Positions 1 through 8,017 of a DNA stretch of 64,000 nucleotides are shown here, in pieces; the first letter of the stretch is position 1, and the number at the start of each line of letters is the position of its first letter. This DNA comes from Oerskovia paurometabola. Its GTDB lineage: Bacteria; Actinomycetota; Actinomycetes; Actinomycetales; Cellulomonadaceae. The DNA is taken from positions 1,674,001 to 1,738,000 of the forward strand of contig NZ_JAFBBV010000001.1 in assembly GCF_016907365.1 (NCBI RefSeq), read 5' to 3'. The notes beneath the pieces were generated by a model. That model was not told the origin of the DNA, did not search any database, and saw only the letters and a list, made by a program, of their open reading frames with translations. Position numbers and translations under genes: made by a program.

Positions 1-69
1 GCTGAAGCCGAACGGCAGCGGGCCGTCCGCCAGCTCGTCGAGGACCTCGGCCACCGCGATCTGCGTCAT
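1..69 (-). CDS. SAM-dependent methyltransferase, N-terminal fragment (cut by window edge)
   Basis: Only the first 23 codons are inside the window, beginning MTQIAVAEVLDELADG. The ATG overlaps the TGA of the upstream FAD oxidoreductase by 4 bases, so the two are translationally coupled. Actinobacterial 10-methyl fatty-acid loci (tmsA-tmsB or bfaA-bfaB) have a cyclopropane-synthase-like methyltransferase directly after such an oxidoreductase, and the visible N-terminus (PLPFGFS near residue 17) fits that family. The identity is inferred mainly from context; no catalytic motif is visible. Confidence 0.45.
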   Translation of the reverse strand, partial: MTQIAVAEVLDELADGPLPFGFS

Positions 70-1508
70 GCTCCCTGCACCGCCTTCTCGTAGAGCGTCG
101 GCGTGCGTCCCGCCGGGTCGTACCGGTCCTTGACCGCCGCGTAGTCGATGCCGCCGTACAAGGTGTCGAACGTCTCGCGCCCGTACGTCGAGGTCGAGTA
201 GAGCGACTTGTGGCCGTGCCGCACCGCGACCGCCATCTCGATCAGGCGGTTCACGTCGCCGTCGCGCCCGCCCTCGACGATCGGCACGCCACCCCAGAAG
301 CCCACGTTGACGTACACGCGGTGCGGTTCGAGCGGGTACAGGGGCCACGGCTCGGGCGACGCGAGGCGCAGCGGGCACAACCACACCGGCGTCATGGGGA
401 CGTGGCCCGTGAACCACGCCATGAAGCTCTCGAGCTGGTCGAGCGGCACCTCGACGTCCTGGACCACCCGCTCGTTGCGGGGCCGACGGCGAAGGTCGGC
501 GAGCCGGCCCGTGAGGTCCAGGCGCTCGTCGAGGCCCACGATCCGGCGGTAGACGTCCGAGCGTCGCCACCGCCGCGGCCACAGCCTGCGCACCACCGGG
601 TTCTGCACCCCGAACGCGCGCGAGCACCAGAACCAGTCCGTGTCCCAGCGCCACAGGTAGTCGTGCGTGCTCAGCACGTCGAGCGGGCGCTCGCGCACCG
701 AGAGGTAGTAGATGCGCTGGCCCGTGTAGTCGCTCGGTGCGGGCGCGAGCGACCGTGCCTCCTCGCGCGACGCGAACCGGCCCAGGCACAGGTACACCTC
801 GCCCGGGGCGAACAGGACACCGTCGCAGAAGTCGACCCGCTGCCCCTCCCACGTCCCGTCCGCCGCGATCTTGCCGACCGCCGCGGCGACCTCCGCGACC
901 GCACCGAAGCGTACGTTGCGGACCGCGACGAACGGCTCGCTCCGGTCGAGGCGCAGTCGCACGCGCGTCGCGTACCCGAGGGTCCCGTACGAGTTGGGGA
1001 ACGCGTGGAAGAGGTCGGCGTGCTCGCCCGTGGGCCTGGCCGTGACGAGCTCGCCGGCCGGCGTCAGGACGTCGATCTCGAGGACGGCCTCGTGCGGCAG
1101 GCCGTTGCGCAACGAGCTCGACTCGATGCCGAGCCCCGCCAGGGCGCCACCGACCGTGATGGTCCGCAGCTGCGGGACGACGGTGGGGACCAGCCCGTGC
1201 GGCAGCGTCACGGCGACCAGGTCCTCGTACGTGCACATACCCTGCACGTCGGCCGTGCCCGCGGCGTCGTCGACCGAGATCACCCCGGTCAGTCCCGACG
1301 CGTCGAGGCCGGGGCCGGCGGACGGGCGTCGGGGGCGGAACAGGTTCGTCGTCCGCTTCGCCAGGCGCAACGGGCGGCCGGGGTCGACGGCAGCGGCGGA
1401 GCGCACCAACGTGGCCACGGCCTGCGCGTGCTGGTGCTCGCCACGGACAACGGTGTTCGCGGGGGCTGACACCTCACCCACTGTAGGGAAGGCTGGCGGA
1501 GCCGCCAC
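66..1508 (-). CDS. FAD-binding oxidoreductase, 10-methyl fatty-acid (TmsA/BfaA)-like
   Basis: 480 aa. Residues about 60-200 form a PCMH-type FAD-binding domain, including the TVGGALAGLGIESSS stretch that resembles the FAD-binding loop of DHCR24-like sterol reductases. The C-terminal half is rich in Trp and Tyr, with YVNVGFWGG and a final TLYEKAV. In the BfaA/TmsA family the enzyme reduces the 10-methylene acyl chain made by the partner methyltransferase to a 10-methyl chain such as tuberculostearate. The 4-base overlap with a downstream methyltransferase start supports this role. A generic FAD-linked oxidase is the alternative. The ATG at 1508 is the only strong upstream start; no clear Shine-Dalgarno was seen. 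Confidence 0.75.
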   Translation of the reverse strand: MAAPPAFPTVGEVSAPANTVVRGEHQHAQAVATLVRSAAAVDPGRPLRLAKRTTNLFRPRRPSAGPGLDASGLTGVISVDDAAGTADVQGMCTYEDLVAVTLPHGLVPTVVPQLRTITVGGALAGLGIESSSLRNGLPHEAVLEIDVLTPAGELVTARPTGEHADLFHAFPNSYGTLGYATRVRLRLDRSEPFVAVRNVRFGAVAEVAAAVGKIAADGTWEGQRVDFCDGVLFAPGEVYLCLGRFASREEARSLAPAPSDYTGQRIYYLSVRERPLDVLSTHDYLWRWDTDWFWCSRAFGVQNPVVRRLWPRRWRRSDVYRRIVGLDERLDLTGRLADLRRRPRNERVVQDVEVPLDQLESFMAWFTGHVPMTPVWLCPLRLASPEPWPLYPLEPHRVYVNVGFWGGVPIVEGGRDGDVNRLIEMAVAVRHGHKSLYSTSTYGRETFDTLYGGIDYAAVKDRYDPAGRTPTLYEKAVQGA

Positions 1509-1573
1509 CGGTGAGCGGAATCACAGTCGCCGTCGGGCGCCTCGCGGGGGTGATGCGGCGGTGCGAAAAGCAG

Positions 1574-1607
1574 AAGAGGCCCCCCGCGCGAACGCGAGGA
1601 GCCTCTT
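1574..1607 (-). terminator. Rho-independent terminator of tRNA-His
   Basis: The arms 1574-1580 (AAGAGGC) and 1601-1607 (GCCTCTT) form a perfect 7-bp stem. On the minus strand the stem is followed by a short T-rich run (CTGCTTTT). It sits 5 bases past the encoded CCA of tRNA-His. Confidence 0.75.
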
Positions 1608-1611
1608 CCCG

Positions 1612-1688
1612 TGGGGTGAGTAACGGGACTTGAACCCGCGACCCCCTGGACCACAACCAGGTGCTCTACCAGCTGAGCTATACCCACC
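1612..1688 (-). tRNA. tRNA-His (anticodon GTG)
   Basis: On the minus strand the acceptor stem GTGGGTA (1687-1681) pairs with TACTCAC (1622-1616). The anticodon loop reads TTGTGGT, giving GTG for His. The extra G at 1688 opposite discriminator C at 1615 is the G-1:C73 identity pair specific to tRNA-His. CCA is encoded at 1614-1612. The T-arm contains GTTCAAG. Confidence 0.97.
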
Positions 1689-1757
1689 ACGGCCTGCTCG
1701 GGTTCCGAGGAACCGTTCTAGCAGCCGTCGAAAAGTGTACCTGGTTTCTGAGGGGTC

Positions 1758-2459
1758 TCAGGACAGGTTTTCGGCGTCGGCCCCGGTGGGCGCCGAACCA
1801 GGGGTCGCGGCGGCTCCTGGCAGGGGCGCGACGATCGTCCCGAGGGTCGTACCGACGCTCGTCGCCTTGATCCGTTCGGCGATCGCCTTCGCGGTCCGCG
1901 AGTCCGTCCCGGGCTGGGGCACGAACAGGGCCTCACGGTAGTACCGCAGCTCGTCGATGCTGTCGAGGATGTCGCCCAGCGCACGGTGGCCGCCCGTCTT
2001 GGCCGGGGACGCGAAGTAGACGCGCGGGTACCAGCGACGCGCGAGCTCCTTGATCGAGGAGACGTCGACGATCCGGTAGAGCAGGTGCCCGACCAGCTCC
2101 GGCATGTCCCGCTCGAGGAACGTCTTGTCGGTGCCGACCGAGTTCCCCGCGAGCGGGGCCTTGCCGGGCTCGGGCACCCAGGTGCGGACGTACTCCAGCA
2201 CGCGGGCCTGCGCGTCGGCCATGGTCGTGCCGCCCGGCAGCTCCTCGAGCAGCCCCGAGGTGGTGTGCATCTCGCGGACGAAGTCACCCATCTGCTCGAT
2301 CGCCTCGTCCGGCGGGGTGATGAGGACGTCGACCCCCTCGCCCAGGACGTTCAGCTCGGAGTCGGTGACGACGGCGGCGACCTCGATGAGCGCGTCGGCG
2401 CCCAGGTCGAGGCCGGTCATCTCGCAGTCGATCCACACGATGCGGTCGTTGGTGTTCAC
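1758..2459 (-). CDS. orn: Oligoribonuclease
   Basis: This DEDDh 3'-5' exoribonuclease degrades 2-5 nt RNAs, including the pGpG made from cyclic di-GMP, and is normally essential in actinobacteria. The opening RIVWIDCEMTGLD carries the first D-x-E pair. GNSVGTDKTFLERDMPEL is motif II, and KTGGHRALGDILDSI holds the catalytic His and last Asp. The C-terminus extends about 30 aa past the family core as a Pro/Ala-rich tail. Three in-frame GTG codons are possible (2474, 2468, 2459). I chose 2459 because the protein then starts MNTNDRIVWIDCEMTG, as family members usually do. The gene is convergent with the tRNA-His region and divergent from the DJ-1/PfpI gene. Confidence 0.95.
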   Translation of the reverse strand: MNTNDRIVWIDCEMTGLDLGADALIEVAAVVTDSELNVLGEGVDVLITPPDEAIEQMGDFVREMHTTSGLLEELPGGTTMADAQARVLEYVRTWVPEPGKAPLAGNSVGTDKTFLERDMPELVGHLLYRIVDVSSIKELARRWYPRVYFASPAKTGGHRALGDILDSIDELRYYREALFVPQPGTDSRTAKAIAERIKATSVGTTLGTIVAPLPGAAATPGSAPTGADAENLS

Positions 2460-2608
2460 GGGGCTCACGCCCACAGCCTAGGCCGTGGGGGCCGGGGCCG
2501 GTGCCCAGGACGCCCGTGCTGCGAGCCGGACGGGCCCGACCTACCGTCGAGGAGGACCTGGACGCGACCGCGCCCGGGTGCTCCCACGACGACGAGAAGG
2601 AGACAACC

Positions 2609-3175
2609 ATGGCTGACACGGACCTGGCGGGCCGCCGCGTCCTGGCGATCGTGACGAACTACGGCGTCGAGCAGGACGAGCTGGTGGTGCCGCTCGAGCA
2701 CCTGCGTTCGGCAGGGGTGGACGTCGACGTCGCCGCCGTGACGATCGACCCCGTCGAGACCCTGGTGGGGGACAAGGACCCCGGCACCACCGTCCCGCCC
2801 ACACTTCGGCTGCAGGACGTCGACCCCGCGGGCTACGACCTGCTGCTCGTCCCCGGCGGCACGCTCAACGCCGACTCGCTGCGGCTCGAGAGCGCGGCCG
2901 TCGACGCGGTGACGTCCTTCACCACGACCGGCCGACCGGTCGCGGCCATCTGCCACGGTCCCTGGGTGCTCGTCGAGGCGGGCGTGCTCACGGACAAGAC
3001 CCTGACGACGTACGCGTCCCTGCGGACCGACGTGCGCAACGCGGGCGGCACCTGGGAGGACAGGCCGGTGGTCCGGGACGACGCGGGCGGGTGGACGCTC
3101 GTGACGTCCCGCGACCCGGGCGACCTCCCCGACTTCCTGCGCGAGATCGACGCCGTCCTGGCCGAGCGCGCCTGA
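2609..3175 (+). CDS. DJ-1/PfpI family protein (class I glutamine amidotransferase-like)
   Basis: 188 aa, one domain. The nucleophile elbow is AAICHGPWVLVEAGVL near residue 113, with Cys next to His as in PfpI/YhbO proteins. LLLVPGGTLNADSLR supplies the conserved GG turn. Family members act as deglycases, chaperones or peptidases in stress resistance; the substrate here is unknown. The ATG at 2609 is chosen because GAAGGAGA lies 5-6 nt upstream, although the frame is open further 5'. The gene is monocistronic and followed by a strong hairpin. Confidence 0.9.
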   Translation: MADTDLAGRRVLAIVTNYGVEQDELVVPLEHLRSAGVDVDVAAVTIDPVETLVGDKDPGTTVPPTLRLQDVDPAGYDLLLVPGGTLNADSLRLESAAVDAVTSFTTTGRPVAAICHGPWVLVEAGVLTDKTLTTYASLRTDVRNAGGTWEDRPVVRDDAGGWTLVTSRDPGDLPDFLREIDAVLAERA

Positions 3176-3195
3176 CGGGCGTCCGCGGACAGCAC

Positions 3196-3230
3196 GAAGG
3201 CCCTGGCTCCCGTGGGGAGTCAGGGCCTTC
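3196..3230 (+). terminator. Terminator after the PfpI gene
   Basis: Arms 3196-3210 and 3216-3230 form a 15-bp stem with one G-T pair and a 5-nt loop. There is no T-run, as is common for actinobacterial I-shaped terminators. It begins 20 bases after the stop codon. Confidence 0.75.
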
Positions 3231-3278
3231 GGCGTGCGGGGACCCGGTCGGCGGGCGGCGCCGGGGGGTCGAGCCGCG

Positions 3279-3428
3279 TCATGCGGTGTGACGGGGTCGG
3301 CGGGATCGCCGGGTGTGCTCCGGGAGGCGCGTCGTCGTCCGGCGCATCGAGCTGCGGCGGCGGGTCTGCTCCTGGAGCTGTTCGCGCCGACCGAGGTCGG
3401 CGACGTCGTACATGAGCTGGGGATGCAT
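3279..3428 (-). CDS. Small basic conserved-type protein, 49 aa
   Basis: The protein starts MHPQLMYDVADLGRREQLQE and ends in an Arg-rich tail. The MHPQxxxxLxxxRxxxLxxEA pattern resembles a widespread class of short actinobacterial proteins of unknown function. A GAGAGA ribosome binding site lies 6 nt before the ATG at 3428. The gene is divergent from the PAP2 gene. The reading is supported by pattern and RBS only. An overlapping frame also exists, so confidence is moderate. Confidence 0.55.
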   Translation of the reverse strand: MHPQLMYDVADLGRREQLQEQTRRRSSMRRTTTRLPEHTRRSRRPRHTA

Positions 3429-3577
3429 GGTGGTGTCTCTCGTGACGTCGGATTCGTGGACCTGGCCGGGCCCTCCACCGCCCGGTACTGACCGGACGGA
3501 CGCCACCGCGGTGATGGGTGCCACACTTCCACCTCCTCGCCGAGCGGCGCACCCCTTTTTCTCCCTAGGCTCTCGGG

Positions 3578-4348
3578 ATGAACCCTGACGACGAGGCGCG
3601 CGACGCCCGAGGTGACCTGAGTGCGGGGGAGGGGACGCCGTCGGGCGGGCGGGACGTGTGGCGCTCGCGGCTCGTCGCCGCGCTGCCCGGCCTGGTCCTG
3701 ATCGTGATCGGCGTCCTGGGCTTCCTGGTCGTCTACGACTCCGTGCGCGAGCGCGACGACCTCTGGTTCACCGACGACGTGGTGCTGGAGTGGATGGTCG
3801 CGCACCGGAGCGCGAGCGCGACGACCGTGCTGACGTTCATCACCAACATGTTCGGGCCCGTGGTGCTGCCGATCCTCGTCGCGGTGGGCTGCCTGTGGTG
3901 GGGGCTCGCGACCAAGCGCTGGTGGGAGCCGGGGCTGCTCGTCGGGGCCATGATCACCTCGACGATCGTCTCGACGGTCCTCAAGGCGGTCGTCGCCCGG
4001 CCACGACCCGACGAGTCCGCGATGGTCGTGGCGGGCGTCGAGCGCAGCTTCTCGTTCCCGTCGGGGCACACGATCGGCGCGGCGACCCTCGTGCTCGTCG
4101 GGGGATACCTCGTGTGGCGTCAGTGGAAGGAAGGGCGCCAGCGCCGGATCGTGTTCGCGCTGTGGGTCGTGGTGAGCGTCGTCGTCATCGTCGTCGTGGG
4201 CGGCAGTCGGCTCTACCTCGGCTACCACTTCGTGACGGACGTCCTGGCGGGGGCGAGCCTGGCCGTGGCGGTGCTCGGAGGCGTGGTCGTGATCGACCGG
4301 CTGCACGACCTGCGGGACGACCAGCCGCGTGCCCGGAGCATCGCCTGA
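3578..4348 (+). CDS. PAP2-family membrane phosphatase
   Basis: 256 aa with about six membrane segments. The three phosphatase signature motifs are in order: KAVVARPRP near residue 130, FPSGHT near 160, and SRLYLGYHFVTD near 210, with the catalytic His pair intact. Family members dephosphorylate undecaprenyl pyrophosphate, phosphatidate or similar lipid phosphates at the outer membrane face. Which substrate applies here cannot be told. The start at 3578 follows a plausible promoter (CCTAGGCT) so closely that the mRNA may be nearly leaderless. Confidence 0.9.
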   Translation: MNPDDEARDARGDLSAGEGTPSGGRDVWRSRLVAALPGLVLIVIGVLGFLVVYDSVRERDDLWFTDDVVLEWMVAHRSASATTVLTFITNMFGPVVLPILVAVGCLWWGLATKRWWEPGLLVGAMITSTIVSTVLKAVVARPRPDESAMVVAGVERSFSFPSGHTIGAATLVLVGGYLVWRQWKEGRQRRIVFALWVVVSVVVIVVVGGSRLYLGYHFVTDVLAGASLAVAVLGGVVVIDRLHDLRDDQPRARSIA

Positions 4349-4534
4349 GGCCCCCTCGCGGGTGAATTCCGTGGGCCAGGGCGCCTGTGGACCGGCCTGT
4401 TTCCTTGTGCCGCCTGGGTTCCGAGCCGAGCGGCGCTGAAGGGCCCGTGCGTCGTCCACTACCTTGAGCGCGCACACCCCGACCCCGCGCGCCGGTTTCA
4501 CCGCACCGCTCGGCACGAACAGAAGGACTGAGCG

Positions 4535-5890
4535 ATGGCGAAGAAGTCTGCCGGTGGAGCCCCGGGCGTGATCGCCCTGATCATCGGGGTCGCGGTCGCG
4601 TACTACGCGGTGGCCTGGCCCTACCTCGTGGGGACCTGGCTCGCGGTCCAGATGGGGGCCGGGCTCCCGTCGACGCAGCGATCCGTCCTGGGGTGGGTCT
4701 TCGAGGTCCTGTACCTCGCGGTGCTCGCCGTCGTCGCGGTCCGCTGGCTCACGGCGCGCCGCTCGCCGGCCGGTGCCCGGACCAGGCCCGTGCCGGGGCG
4801 TCTCGTCGGGATCGGCGTCGCCGCCGTGGCCGCGACCGCGCTCGTGTCCACGGGGGCCGTCGCGGTCGGGATCAAGGTCGCGCCCTCCGCGGCGCCCGCG
4901 CTCGTGGCGGAGGAGGGCGCGCCCCTCGACCTGCTCGACGCCCCTGAGACGGCACTCGTCGAGGCCGACCCCGAGGTGGTCGCTGCCGGGGACGCCGCGA
5001 CGGCCGACCCGGCCGAGCTCGTCCGCTTCGACGACGCCGTGACCACCGCGGGTGCCGAGACCGCGCTCGCCGCGCTCGGGACGCTCGAGGTCAAGGGGCG
5101 CGCCCCCAAGACCGGGTACGACCGCGACCAGTTCGGCCCCGCGTGGGCCGACACCGACCGCAACGGCTGCGACACCCGCAACGACATGCTGGCGCGGGAC
5201 CTGGTCGACGAGACCTTCAAGCCCGGGACGAAGGACTGCGTCGTGCTCACCGGATCCCTCGCCGACCCGTACACGGCCACGACCATCGCCTTCCAGCGCG
5301 GCAACGCCACGTCGAGCGCCGTGCAGATCGACCACGTCGTCGCCCTGTCCGACGCCTGGCAGAAGGGCGCCCAGCAGCTCGACGCCGACACGCGCAAGAG
5401 GTTCGCGAACGACCCGCTCAACCTGCTCGCCGTCGACGGACCGTCCAACCAGGCCAAGGGCGCGGGTGATGCCGCGACCTGGCTGCCACCGAACACCGCG
5501 TACCGGTGCGAGTACGTCGCCCGGCAGGTCGCGGTCAAGGTCGGCTACGGCCTGTGGGTCACGCAGGCCGAGCGCGACGCGATCGCCCGCGTCCTGTCGT
5601 CGTGCCCCGGGCAGCTCCTGCCGACCGGGGACAGCGCGTACGCCGCGCAGGGGGTCGTCGAGGCGGTCGTCGAGCCTGCACCCGTCGTGCCGGTCCCCGC
5701 CCCCGCGCCGGTGGTCCCGGCTCCGGCGCCTGCTCCGGCACCCGCCCCGGTGCCCGAGCCCGCACCGGCCGACGTCTTCTACCAGAACTGCGACGCCGTG
5801 CGGGCCGCGGGTGCGGCCCCGATCTATCCCGGCGACCCGGGGTTCCAGGGCAAGTTCGACCGTGACAAGGACGGGGTGGGCTGCGAGTAG
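4535..5890 (+). CDS. Membrane-anchored or secreted HNH nuclease (DUF1524) with Excalibur domain
   Basis: 451 aa. The N-terminus has hydrophobic segments at about 10-33, 48-66 and 88-108. Residues about 175-350 carry a DUF1524/GmrSD-C-type HNH nuclease: NGCDTRNDMLARD, then IDHVVALSDAWQKGA with the catalytic Asp-His, then NDPLNLLAVDGPSNQAKG. A Pro/Ala linker leads to a C-terminal Excalibur calcium-binding domain with YQNCDAVRAAGAAP and DRDKDGVGCE. Such proteins are likely extracellular or wall-associated nucleases used for DNA scavenging or competition; Excalibur domains often sit beside surface nucleases. The ATG at 4535 has AGAAGGA upstream. No immunity gene is visible next door. Confidence 0.88.
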   Translation: MAKKSAGGAPGVIALIIGVAVAYYAVAWPYLVGTWLAVQMGAGLPSTQRSVLGWVFEVLYLAVLAVVAVRWLTARRSPAGARTRPVPGRLVGIGVAAVAATALVSTGAVAVGIKVAPSAAPALVAEEGAPLDLLDAPETALVEADPEVVAAGDAATADPAELVRFDDAVTTAGAETALAALGTLEVKGRAPKTGYDRDQFGPAWADTDRNGCDTRNDMLARDLVDETFKPGTKDCVVLTGSLADPYTATTIAFQRGNATSSAVQIDHVVALSDAWQKGAQQLDADTRKRFANDPLNLLAVDGPSNQAKGAGDAATWLPPNTAYRCEYVARQVAVKVGYGLWVTQAERDAIARVLSSCPGQLLPTGDSAYAAQGVVEAVVEPAPVVPVPAPAPVVPAPAPAPAPAPVPEPAPADVFYQNCDAVRAAGAAPIYPGDPGFQGKFDRDKDGVGCE

Positions 5891-5927
5891 CCGGGCGCGT
5901 CGGTAGCGACGTCCGGAGCCGCTGCAC

Positions 5928-5963
5928 ACTCTAAAGAGGTCTTGCGCAAGACTTCTTTAGAGT
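5928..5963. promoter_or_regulatory. 36-bp near-perfect palindrome, probable operator
   Basis: The two 18-base halves match except for one position. The ends read ACTCTAAAGA and TCTTTAGAGT and the centre is CTTGCGCAAG. It lies 15 bases before the ATG of the ArsR-like regulator and is AT-rich compared with its surroundings, so it likely overlaps the promoter. The size and symmetry fit a dimer or tetramer site used for autoregulation. Confidence 0.75.
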
Positions 5964-5978
5964 TGTAGCGTGGCTGCC

Positions 5979-6713
5979 ATGCCGCAGACCACCCCGCCCG
6001 ACGACGCCGCTCACCAGCCCGCGCAGCCTCCGGCTCCGGCGCAGCGCGACGAGGCCGTCACGACTTCCGACCCGGAGCGCATCCGCGCCCTGGCGCACCC
6101 GCTGCGCCTCGCGATCCTCGACCTGCTCGACGACGAGGGCCAGGCCACCGCCACGCGCTGCGCGCAGGTCACGGGGGAGTCGGTCGCGAGCTGCTCGTTC
6201 CACCTGCGCATGCTCGCCAAGTACGGGTTCGTCGAGCCCGCCGAGCGGGTCGGGCGCGAGAAGCCGTGGAAGCCCGTGGGCACGGGGCGCACCAGCCGCT
6301 ACGACCCCGAGCAGCCCGAGTCGCTGCGCGCCGCGGGCGAGCTCGCACGGATCGTCGTCGACCAGGAGGCCGCGCGGATCGCGCACTGGATCGACGGCGC
6401 GCCTCGCCAGCCCCACGAGTGGCTGCTCGCCTCGGTCATGACCAAGAGCTCGTTCTGGGCGACGCCCGCCGAGCTCACCGAGCTCTCGCGCGAGCTCCAG
6501 GCGATCACCGACCGCTTCGAGGGCCGCTGGGCGCACCCCGAGCTGCGCCCCGAGGGCTCGCGGCCCGCCCGGCTCTTCGGCGTCGTCAACGCGGACCCGT
6601 TCGACCCCGACGTCCCGGCGTCCGCCGCAGCCCCGCCCGCTCCCGGGGCGGGCACGTCCACCCCCGGCTCGGTCACGATCGAGCTGCCGACCGGCGAGGA
6701 GGCCGGCGCATGA
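5979..6713 (+). CDS. ArsR-type winged-helix transcriptional regulator
   Basis: 244 aa. The HTH domain spans about residues 28-100: RALAHPLRLAILDLL, then an HTH with SVASCSFHLRMLAKYGFVEPA, typical of the HTH_20 group. The C-terminal half has an extra helical region (about 110-190) and a Pro-rich tail; no metal-binding Cys cluster was seen, so the ligand is probably organic. The MFS gene overlaps its end by 4 bases, so the protein most likely controls its own operon through the palindrome just upstream. A GTG at 5970 is an alternative start. Confidence 0.88.
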   Translation: MPQTTPPDDAAHQPAQPPAPAQRDEAVTTSDPERIRALAHPLRLAILDLLDDEGQATATRCAQVTGESVASCSFHLRMLAKYGFVEPAERVGREKPWKPVGTGRTSRYDPEQPESLRAAGELARIVVDQEAARIAHWIDGAPRQPHEWLLASVMTKSSFWATPAELTELSRELQAITDRFEGRWAHPELRPEGSRPARLFGVVNADPFDPDVPASAAAPPAPGAGTSTPGSVTIELPTGEEAGA

Positions 6714-7963
6714 CCACGGACACCGACACCGCGGCTCTGGTCAAGCAGGCGCTGCGCACGCGCCCCTTCCGTCTCCTGACGGTCGCGTGGGGCTTCACGA
6801 ACTTCGCGGACTCGGTCCTCGCGGTCATCTTCGCGGTGTGGGTCAAGGACCTCACGGGATCGAACGGCACCGCGGGCCTCGTGTTCGCGGCGCTGGGCCT
6901 CCCGGCGCTCGTCTCGCCGCTGCTCGGCCAGGTCGCCGACCGCGTCTCGCGCCGCCGCATGATGATCGTCGCCTACCTCGTCGGCGCGGTCTCTCTGCTC
7001 TCGCTGTTTGCGGTCCGCGGTCCGGACCAGGTGTGGCTGATCTTCGTCGTCACGGTGCTGTACTCAGGGATCGGGTTCGCGACGGCCGCGGCCCAGTCCG
7101 GCCTGATCCGCGACCTGCTGCCCGACGAGGCGCTCGGGTCCGCCAACGGCCGGCTCACGACGATCGACCAGACCTTCCGTCTCGTCATGCCCGTCATCGG
7201 TGCGGGCGTGTACGTCGCGGTCGGCCCGCTGCCGCTCGTGGTCTCGGCCGTCGTCGCGTTCGCCGTCGCGGCGTTCGTCGTGTCCCGGATCGTGCTCATC
7301 GAGACCCCGCCGACGCCGCAGGACGAGCGCGAACCGTTCCTCGCCGAGATCACCGCGGGCTTCCGGCACCTGATCCGCACGGCCCCGCTCGGGGTCCTGA
7401 CCGTCGCGCTCGCGGTCGCGTTCGGGGCCGTGGGCGTCCTCAACGCGGTGAGCTTCGCGGTCATCGAGAACGGCCTGGGGCTGGGTCCGGAGATGCTCGG
7501 TCCGATCTCGAGCGTCCAGGGCGTCACCGCGATCGTCGCGGGCCTCACGGCCGCGCGCATGATCAAGCGGATCGGGTCGCAGCGCCTGGTCGCGCTCGCG
7601 CTCGGGATCGTGACGCTCGGCATCCTGCCAGCCCTGGGTACGAACCTCGTCGCGATCATCGTGGGGATGGGCGCGATCGGGCTGGGCGTCACGTGGGCGA
7701 TCGTGGGCTTCGTGACCGAGCGCCAGCTCAAGACCCCGTCGACGCTCCAGGGGCGCACGTCGGCCGCGACGAACATGCTGCTCAACGTGCCGCAGCTCGT
7801 CATGACCGTGGTCGCCGCGGCCGTCGTCGGGGCCGTCGACTACCGCCTGCTCGTCGGGGTCACCGCGGCGGGGCTCGCGGTCTCGATGCTGCTCTCGCTC
7901 AAGGGCTCGCGCGCGTCGGCGGCAGAGGAGGCCGCGGAGCCCGCGCAGGCCGCCGGACGGTGA
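6710..7963 (+). CDS. MFS transporter, probable drug/metabolite exporter
   Basis: 417 aa with about 12 membrane segments. The loop QVADRVSRRRMM (about residues 75-86) is the MFS motif A between helices 2 and 3. SGIGFATAAAQSGLIRDLLP and the inner loop near residue 200 fit the MFS_3/enterobactin-exporter-like group. The start is fixed by the 4-base overlap with the ArsR-like gene. Pairing with a repressor-like regulator suggests inducible export of a toxic or signal compound. The stop codon lies inside the downstream terminator stem. Confidence 0.88.
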   Translation: MTTDTDTAALVKQALRTRPFRLLTVAWGFTNFADSVLAVIFAVWVKDLTGSNGTAGLVFAALGLPALVSPLLGQVADRVSRRRMMIVAYLVGAVSLLSLFAVRGPDQVWLIFVVTVLYSGIGFATAAAQSGLIRDLLPDEALGSANGRLTTIDQTFRLVMPVIGAGVYVAVGPLPLVVSAVVAFAVAAFVVSRIVLIETPPTPQDEREPFLAEITAGFRHLIRTAPLGVLTVALAVAFGAVGVLNAVSFAVIENGLGLGPEMLGPISSVQGVTAIVAGLTAARMIKRIGSQRLVALALGIVTLGILPALGTNLVAIIVGMGAIGLGVTWAIVGFVTERQLKTPSTLQGRTSAATNMLLNVPQLVMTVVAAAVVGAVDYRLLVGVTAAGLAVSMLLSLKGSRASAAEEAAEPAQAAGR

Positions 7964-8017
7964 GTGCGTGGTTCGGCCGCGACACGCCCGGCGAGCCGCC
8001 GCCGAACCACGCACTCA
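7961..8017. terminator. Bidirectional terminator carrying both stop codons
   Basis: Perfect 17-bp inverted repeat: arms 7961-7977 and 8001-8017, loop 23 nt. The first three bases of the left arm are the TGA of the plus-strand MFS gene. The last three of the right arm are the TGA of the minus-strand DUF916 gene. One hairpin therefore ends both convergent units. Confidence 0.85.

Noticed and set aside
2465..5929. Very long minus-strand frame opposite PfpI, PAP2 and HNH genes
   Set aside because: It covers terminators and three good genes; no motif or RBS supports it.
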